Shown here in pieces: positions 57,526 to 64,000 of a stretch of DNA of 64,000 nt (position 1 is the first letter of the stretch; every line of letters begins with the position of its first letter). Under the pieces are notes generated by a model. It ran no database searches. It was not told where the DNA came from and was given only the letters and a program-made list of their open reading frames with translations. The stretch is from positions 16,245,190 to 16,309,189 of the forward strand of contig CM068553.1 in the NCBI GenBank assembly GCA_035048495.1. Direction: 5' to 3'. This DNA is from Euptelea pleiosperma (taxonomy: Eukaryota > Streptophyta > Magnoliopsida > Ranunculales > Eupteleaceae). Both the position numbers and the translations under genes were made by a program.

Positions 57526-58254
57526 TGCCCAATGAGGTTTTGAACATCGAGCCTAATGATGGACAGGTTTTTTAGGGTTACTTAGGGGTACTGAAATATT
57601 ATTGTATCATGTCCACCGGAAACTGCAATTGGTCATCAAAGGGACTGAAATATAGGCCACAAGGGACAGTAATATGGGCCGAGGAAAAAAACTGATATTG
57701 AGGCCTATTTGGCCATGTTAAAGTGTTTGTAAAGGGATCGATATTAAGGCCCATTTGGCTATGTCAAAGTATCTTGAAGGAAATGATTTTGAGGCTCCTT
57801 TGGCCAGGTGAAAGTGTCCTCAAGGGACTGATATTGAGGCCCATTTAGCCATGGGAAAGTGTCCTCAAGAAGCTGCTATTGTGAGCCTGAACGCTATTGA
57901 ACATGTCAACAGGGGAACTATAATTGGGTCGGGGTGTGAAAAATGGGTCCATAAGTGGACAGTTATAGAACAAAGTTTAGGGCCTATTAAGACTATGTAA
58001 ATGAGTCAGTAAGGGCCTGATATTTTGCTCTGATGAAGCCATGTAAACTTATCCTCTAGGGACTGTATTTCTGAGCCTCAAATTTGTCTTCTAGGGACTA
58101 TAATATTGGCTGTTGGGTTTATTGGCTGAGTTTAATGGACTTGAACCAATTTTATGGGCTTGAACTTTAGTTGGGACCTGCAACATGGGCTTTTGGGCTC
58201 AGGCCTATGGTTGAAAAAGCTTCTATATAAAACCAGTATTTGGAAGAAGCAAAC
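57526..58254. repeat. Duplicated segment with 45-bp minisatellite
   Basis: Matches 63117-63600 with indels. Contains about four 45/46-bp units (57691-57885) of the type GATATTGAGGCCCATTTGG..ATG..AAAGTGTCCTCAAGGGACT. A TATA-like TCTATATAAAACC lies near 58228. No open frame of note. Confidence 0.65.
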
Positions 58255-58900
58255 TAGATCGAAGAGGGGTGGATAGGTTATTTTAAAAATTGTATCTAAA
58301 TGCTTTTAAGCTAAATCGCTTATTGGTCCCATTCTACTAATCGCTTGCAAAAAATCCTAGGTAGAATGATTTGATATTCAGAGTGATTATCTCAATCAAC
58401 TCAGATTTAATATATCAATTAATATTGTCTATAATTCGTTTGATCAAATCTTAACAATTAAAAGTGCAGAATTTAAAGAACACATGTGATTTTTACGTGG
58501 AAACCTTTTAAAAAAATCACGTCGCCACATCTAGATGTGAAAGCATCCACTACGAGAAGTTAACAAAGTACATAAATTACCTCGCAATAATATTCAACAC
58601 AGCATACAACTCAAGTCTATCCCTCAAGCCAATTGCAGTTGTCTTCAACGCCTTCCGATCAACTCACCCCGAGCTAGTTCACGAACCCTACCCTTTACGT
58701 AGGATCTCTTCCACACGTTTTAGATCTCACTCAAACCTTGAAATCTAGGGTGACTAGCTCAGTCCATCCCTAATCACCGATGATGCTTTGATTCATCCTT
58801 TAACATCACAAAAGATCTAGTCCAACCCTGAATGCCACCACTTGTCTTTCACGAGTATGAATGGCATGCGTTGAAGGTAAGAGTGGTTGAAAAACATCCT
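58255..58900 (-). mobile_element. SIRE-like LTR fragment
   Basis: Starts with a decayed AGAGGGGTGGATAGG signature, then TTTTTACGTGGAAACC and a CCACATCTAGATG.GAAAG.ATC block matching 21270-21340. Lacks clear far end and primer site. Confidence 0.45.
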
Positions 58901-59708
58901 CTCTAAGAACAAGTAGAAACCATAATATTCTAAAGAGTGATCTCAAGCTTGGAAAATAATTTCGGAATACCACAACATAGCCAAGAAAGGAAAAGAACGC
59001 AACGACACGAGAAAATATCAAACAAACCCAAATTGAAGAACAAGCAAAAATTCTATCGAAGAGTAGAATTCGACATCTTTGATATCAAAAACAGGCGCAA
59101 TACACAAGCTTTACCATAAACATGAAACTCATCGGATCCAACATGAGAAACCCCAAAAATAGACCTCTAACAGAATTCTCGCATTCTCCATTTCCACAAA
59201 AAACATAAAACAAACTCCGCCAACAACAGTAACACAAAAAATTTAGAAAATAATAAACCTAAACTAAATTAATAAAAAAGAAAAGAAAATGTTGTATCTT
59301 AACATGTTTTGATACCTTTATGGTTTTCCGAGTACATTTTATAAATTTTTGGGTGATTGTAAAAGGAAATTAAATCTCAGATTCTTCATGTTCTGATACC
59401 TTTATATATTAATTTAGTTTTGAATATACCATGCACTAAGTCTGTCATTTTCTAAAAAAAAAAATGCACTATGGGTGGTGTTTTATAGAATATAATTTTA
59501 AAAAATAAATATAAAAGAGATGATTTGCTAAGAGCCGGATAGGGCTGGGCCCCCTTGTGTGTGACCCAAACTTAGCCCTTATTTAGAAGGGCCTTACATA
59601 TTTGAGCCCTGCCCTAAGGGTTGGGATTTTATAAAAAAAAAACCCTCTATTTAGGGCTTTCAAATGGTAGGGTAGGGCCGGGCAAGGGGGCCGGATCGAC
59701 ACCCCTAA
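58901..59708. other. No gene seen; AT-rich
   Basis: Short frames only. The right edge GGATCGACACCCCTA (to 59708) resembles a hAT-type end (TAGGGGTGTCGATCC in reverse). No convincing left partner. Confidence 0.4.
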
Positions 59709-59874
59709 CCGCCGGTAAAAGTCACCAATGTAAGTGATATTTTTCCCTCCATGTTTTCCCTCCAAGCCTTTAGCGGTGGTTTAACCGCTAATAGCCGATA
59801 AAACGCTCTATAACGGCAGTTTTTTACTAGCCGTTGCTAAAAGTCCGTCGTTAAAAACTAATTTTCTTGTAGTG
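59709..59874. mobile_element. CACTA-type right terminus
   Basis: Ends AATTTTCTTGTAGTG, the reverse complement of CACTACAAGAAAATT, with subterminal TTAGCGGTGG, AACCGCTAA and AACGGC repeats. Only this end is present. Confidence 0.6.
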
Positions 59875-60154
59875 GCATGTGCATTGCACGTGAGTTATTG
59901 TAGGGCATTTTTGAAAGATTCGTTTGGAGGGTGAGCCTATGAATTGTGACAACTCAAGGGGATGTATTGAAAATAAGAATGATGGCATGGACAAATAGTT
60001 AAGTATTACCCATTTAATGAACTTTTATGTTCCTGGCAAGAGCATTTAATGAATCAATAGGTGCCATGCCTTTTTGATAGGCAAATAATAGTGAACAACG
60101 TGCCCCAACCGAAATTTTGAATTTATAATAGTAATAGATTACAATTATTATTAG

Positions 60155-60401
60155 GGATTTTTGGCTATTCTCCCTTACGTTATTGATGCAATATGCATCT
60201 CACCTAATGTTTTTAAAATATTTGTGTCTCACCCTTTGACCATGGTCCATTGACCATAGACGCCCATTAACGATCTCCTGATGAACATCCCAATATTTTT
60301 TTTAAATGACTACAATGACCTTGGGTGAGACGCAAATATTTAAAAACAATGGGTGCGATGCAAATAGCGTCAATAAAGTAAGGGGGACAAGTCAAAAATC
60401 C
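60155..60401. mobile_element. MITE with about 65-bp inverted ends
   Basis: Left GGATTTTTGGCTATTCTCCC and right, reverse-complemented, GGATTTTTGACTTGTCCCCC, both followed by TTACGTTATTGATGC-like and TTGTGTCTCACCC. No clear target duplication. Half-copies at 55835 and 62740. Confidence 0.75.
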
Positions 60402-60441
60402 ATTTTTCCTTATAAACCATGCACTTGAGTGATTATACAGG

Positions 60442-60786
60442 CATCATCGATGTTGATGACAGACCGTATAGTATGAGCCCCGTGGCACAGTCTCAGAGAC
60501 CACTGACCATATGGATGTTTGGCCCAACCGTAGGTGGGCCTACAGAACAAAAATTAGCCTGATTGGTAATTTTTTAAGCATTGAATTAGAGTCGTTCTCC
60601 TGGGTTGATTTTATCCGTAGAATTTGAGCATTATTTGGGGTACAAATATCCAATGGTTTGAAATCACTAATCAGCCTGACATTTGGTATGTAGCTCCACC
60701 TAGCCATGGGCCCAACATCCGTACGGTTAGTGACCTCTAAGAGTATGCGACGTGGCTCATATTGTGGCCTCTCATCATCATTGATG
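60442..60786. repeat. Fold-back MITE, best two-arm copy of GAGCCACGTGGCAC family
   Basis: Left arm 60442-60570 and right arm 60658-60786 pair over about 125 bp. Shared strings include TATGAGCC.CGT.GCA, GAGGTCACTAACCGTACGG and TAGGTGG.CTACA. Loop about 85 bp. Confidence 0.75.
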
Positions 60787-61202
60787 AAGAGCATCGGCGA
60801 GCTTAACAACCTGTTAAGGTGAGTGCCATGTGAGTGATGTGTGAGCGGCATGCCCGAACCCAGGTTTTGGCTTAAAAGTTGTAATAGATTAAGCTAATTT
60901 AGTCAATTGAAAAGTAGTTGTGTTGAAATAAGAAGGGTTTTCAAAATAGTCTAACTTCTACTACCCAAAATTGTGTATGGCACTCACCCAATGCTTTTAA
61001 AATAGTCTAGTGATGATAATGCTTCTATTCATGACTATTTCATGTTTGCGTTAGAGAGCAAATTTCATGAGCAAAAGCAATTCCCATTGACGCGGCAAGT
61101 GAATATGGGAGCAGTCTAAATTTTGGGTTGTGGGAGAGTGATACAAGCATTATGCTTAGGACAAACCATATACAAATAAAGAACAATCACTGTTCTAAAA
61201 TT

Positions 61203-62194
61203 TCATATTTCAAGATCTAGTCCGGATCCCACTAATTTCAAGCGGGTAATTTGGTCGAGTCGTTCTGTCATCTCTGGCGTGAAGTTGTTCTTCCAATCCC
61301 CAACAATCCCAAGCCTGAAAAAAGAACTTTTGGATACTCCAGCCCATGGAAGATCACCATTTTGATTCACCTCCAAATTTTTCATTCTCTCTAAGCTACA
61401 CCTCCACAATACCTTGTCAACTTCTTCATCATTGGCGAAAGGCCTCCTAAGAAATGAAGCTAACCGCTTCACTTGTTCCCTTGGCTCTCTTTTCATCTCC
61501 TCATACTTCAAGAACAATATCTTCTAAGGCTGCTTTAAGCTTTCCTTCCAATACTGTAAAACATGATCAAGGAAAGGTCCAAAAGGATGAACCCCATTGC
61601 AGAAGCTCTCAAATGCTTCCTCCATAGGAAATGGGCCTTGTTCAGGGTTCCTAGTGATCTTGTTCAAGAAGTGCCACAGCGACACGAAGGTATCCTTGGG
61701 GTTCCGAGCAATGTAAACCATCTTGCAGTTGGAGATCTTGATGGATTCTGGTAGTAATTTGTAAGGCATGAGTGTGAAACATTCTAGGAGAGGGTATACC
61801 TGACAGATCAGGAACTGGGTTTTCTTTAAATAAAGATTCAAATGTTCCTATAAGGGAATGGGGATTGTTTGTGATCAAAGGGTCTTCACCATCATTAAAA
61901 ACATAAGCATCGCTGTTGATTTCACGGTGGCAACTCATGATACTTGCAACAAGGGCTTTCATCCAAGTGGTACCAGTTTTGAGTGAAGAAGCTAGGATAA
62001 CATCGGTATCGGAGGCTTTGAAGTGTGATCGAAAAGGAATGGCACCTTCTAGATGAAATACGGAGTTCCAAAAGCCTTCCCATTGGTAGAGATTATGTTC
62101 TTCCCAGAATTTCTGTTTAGGAAGTTGAGCTAGTAAAGTAGTTAGATTTGGTGAACCGGAGGTTGCACTTCGGGACTGCCTTGACGCCAGCCAT
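61203..62194 (-). pseudogene. Sulfotransferase pseudogene (SOT2)
   Basis: A close relative of SOT1 along its whole length, including 3' and 5' flanks. ATG 62194 is kept (MAGVKA) but a deletion in the first 15 codons shifts the frame. KTGTTWMKALVASIMS is readable near 61962. A 2-bp deletion near 61769 breaks the frame inside the catalytic FHTH motif. Downstream, MVYIARNPKDTFVSLWHF is readable, then a TAG (61524-61526) replaces the Gln after SLKQP. The C-terminal 104 residues, including RLGIVGDWKN, are clean. At least three disabling lesions. Its flank provides an empty-site equivalent for the composite insertion beside SOT1. Confidence 0.9.
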
Positions 62195-62300
62195 GCTTAA
62201 AGGACTGAAGGGTTGATGGAGAAAGGAAAATATGTTTCAAAGGCTTCGACTACACATCCCACCAGTTTTTCTCTACTCATATATAGAGATGGATCTGTTG
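62195..62300 (-). promoter_or_regulatory. Duplicated SOT 5' flank
   Basis: Mirrors 50546-50650 with small changes, including a TATA-like box. Similarity stops near 62300, at GGATCTGT, marking the duplication edge. Confidence 0.6.
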
Positions 62301-62466
62301 GGGGTATTTATTTGGAGGACATGGTATTTCGATTTAAGGACCTCTTAGAATGAGCTTGTGTGGTACCCACGTTGTTCGTTTTTTTATCCTTTTGCCTTGT
62401 GTATTTTGAGATCTTCTCTATCTCCTTTTATATCTTAATATATTTGCTTCACTAATAAAAAAAAAC

Positions 62467-62511
62467 CAGTCCGTTATACCGTTATAACGGCCACTTTTAA
62501 ACCTTGATTAT
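62467..62511. repeat. MITE end, TTATAACGG family
   Basis: Only the terminal CCGTTATACCGTTATAACGG and CTTTTAAACCTTGATTA remain. Confidence 0.6.
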
Positions 62512-62885
62512 ATCTGCTTGCTAAAATCCAACTTTTTTAATGGAAGCTTCTTATTTAAAAAATCTACACTCCCAAAAGTCAACGGGTGTACATGTTACAG
62601 TTGTATGTTTAATTATGTATTCTTACAGATACGGCGACTTAGAGAAATATATATTTCCTTTTTTTTTAAGGGCGTGTTTGATTGCCAAGTGGGAATTAAA
62701 ATTGAAATTTTCAGCTGAAAATACGCCTTTATTTGCAATTTGCATATATTTGCATCTCACCCTTTGACCGTGGTACATGCCGGATGTCTTAGATATTCTG
62801 AAATAACCATTTTAACCTATGAAAAATAAAATTGCTAAGGAGATCTCAGATATGGACATTATTAACAAAATTAAAGTAATTTATT
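62512..62885. other. No gene; repeat segment
   Basis: Low-complexity AT-rich, then a second copy of the 55835-55975 segment from about 62740. Confidence 0.5.
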
Positions 62886-63679
62886 AACAAGAAGCACTTC
62901 TTGTTATAACGAAAGTAACGGCCGTTATAACGGACTCAGACCTCCCCTGTTACGTTATGTACCGTTTTTCTGTTATTTTTCCGTTATAACAAAAATAACG
63001 ACTTTTATTTTCTGAAAAAAAAATTTGTAAAAATAATAGCCGTTATTTCCATTATAAACTTTATTGAAATTTGAAATTCAAATTTTGAATTTTGAATTTT
63101 GGCACCGTTATTTTCTAGGTCTCAGAATATTATTGTATCATGTCCACCAGGAACTGTAATTGGTCATCAAAGGGACTGAAATATGGGCCTGAGAGAGCCA
63201 CTGTATCGTGTCCACAAGAGACAGTAATATGGGCTGGGCCTGACAAGATCATGAAACATATGCTCGAGGAAAAAAAACTGATTGTGAGGCCCATTTGGCC
63301 ATGTTAAAGTGTTTGTCAATGGTTCGATATTGAGGCCCATTTGGCTATATCATAGTATCCTAAAGGAACTGATTTTGAGGCTCCTTCGGCCAGGTAAAAG
63401 TGTCCTCAAGAGGCCCATTTAAATGTGCCTTCTAGGGATTATAAGTTGGTGTTGGGTCTATTGGCTGAGTTTAATGGACTCTATCGGGCCAATTTTATGG
63501 GCTCAGGATTATAGGCCTATTACTTTAGTTGGGACCTGCGACATGGGCTTTGGGCTCAGGCCTATGGCTGAAAAAGCTGCTATATAAGACCAGTATCTGG
63601 AAGATGCAACCTAGAAGAGGGGTGAATAGGTTATTTTAAAAAGTGTATCTAAATGCTTTAAAGCTAAATCACTTACTGG
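62886..63679. repeat. Second copy of the 57083-58330 segment, internally deleted
   Basis: Opens AACAAGAAGCACTTCTTG as at 57087. It contains a half TTATAACGG MITE (62904-63117), skips about 70 bp, resumes at GAATATTATTGTATCATGTC, and ends within the SIRE-like LTR edge (AAGCTAAATCACTTACTGG), where it meets a sulfotransferase fragment. Confidence 0.7.
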
Positions 63680-64000
63680 CCGAGGAGATACCTGAGAGAT
63701 CAGGAGCTGGGTTTTCTGCTATGTAAACATGGCCTTCTAATTTTTTTATAAGGACATGGGGATGGTTTGTGATCAAAGGGTACGTCTTCATCATCATCAA
63801 CAACGTAAGCATCGCCGTTGCTTTCCGGGTGACAACTCATGATACTTGCAACAAGGGCTTTCATCCAGGTGGTGCCAGTTTTTTGCCCAGTAGCTATGAT
63901 AACATCAGTATCGGAAGCTTCAAAATGTGATCGAACGGCGATGGAACCTTCCACGATCGTTGGAAGGTTCCAAAAGCCTTCCCAGAGGTAGAGATCATGT
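63680..64000 (-). pseudogene. Sulfotransferase fragment (SOT3), truncated at both ends
   Basis: Minus-strand frame gives VEGSIAVRSHFEASDTDVII, KTGTTWMKALVASIMS and DAYVVDDDED, then a 4-bp insertion (TACG, near 63781) shifts the frame. Similarity to SOT1 (50138-50460) stops at 63680 inside the PDLSGI region, so the C-terminal two thirds are missing. The N-terminus runs off the window. Confidence 0.85.

Overview
This window is repeat-dominated nuclear DNA from a flowering plant. The evidence is a plant-type cytosolic sulfotransferase, Ty1/copia and Ty3/gypsy-like LTR retrotransposons, an L1-type plant LINE, CACTA ends and many fold-back MITEs. Nothing identifies the species. I see no tRNA, rRNA, CRISPR or bacterial feature. 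Only one protein-coding gene looks intact: a sulfotransferase (SOT1) at 49541-50545 on the minus strand. It belongs to a local cluster that also holds a pseudogene (61203-62194), a window-edge fragment (63680-64000) and a short N-terminal scrap (about 51896-51995).

Layout. 1-1500: fold-back MITEs. 1713-4907: 3' end of a plus-strand gypsy-like element with its 3' LTR. 5109-10120: two minus-strand SIRE-like (copia) LTRs, CACTA debris and a fragment of a plant-transposon-protein ORF. 10993-15653: a minus-strand gypsy-like LTR split by a younger solo LTR (12102-14939, TSD CATAG). 15654-22488: a minus-strand SIRE-like element with gag, primer binding site and an extra ORF but no pol. Its 5' LTR stands head-to-head with a plus-strand LTR of the same family (23323-24456). 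24457-26567: a second solo LTR. 26642-37996: a LINE with a 13-bp TSD, carrying a non-autonomous LTR element (30904-36308, TSD ATGTT) full of tandem arrays. 38158-39714: MITEs. 39788-49358: a composite insertion beside SOT1, containing a copia element (40150-48274, TSD GTAAC) whose gag is split by a third solo LTR (44676-47437, TSD TGTGG). 49541-64000: the sulfotransferase cluster among MITEs, a hairpin-ended tandem array and segmental duplications.

The most unusual signal is a set of short self-complementary sites arranged as arrays just upstream of TATA-like boxes. In SIRE-like LTRs they are GGTCGACC-type (5849-5950, 8636-8940) or CCAATCGATTGG-type (21890-22165, 23636-24000). A three-site version (17705-17760) sits upstream of a TATA-like box in front of the extra internal ORF. 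This looks like a family-specific promoter module shared by LTR and internal gene. That reading is inference from position and repetition only.

Target-site duplications let several insertions be ordered: LINE, then LARD inside it; MULE-like composite, then copia, then solo LTR. At least two MITE families with 9-bp target duplications (Mutator-like) have spread through the window.
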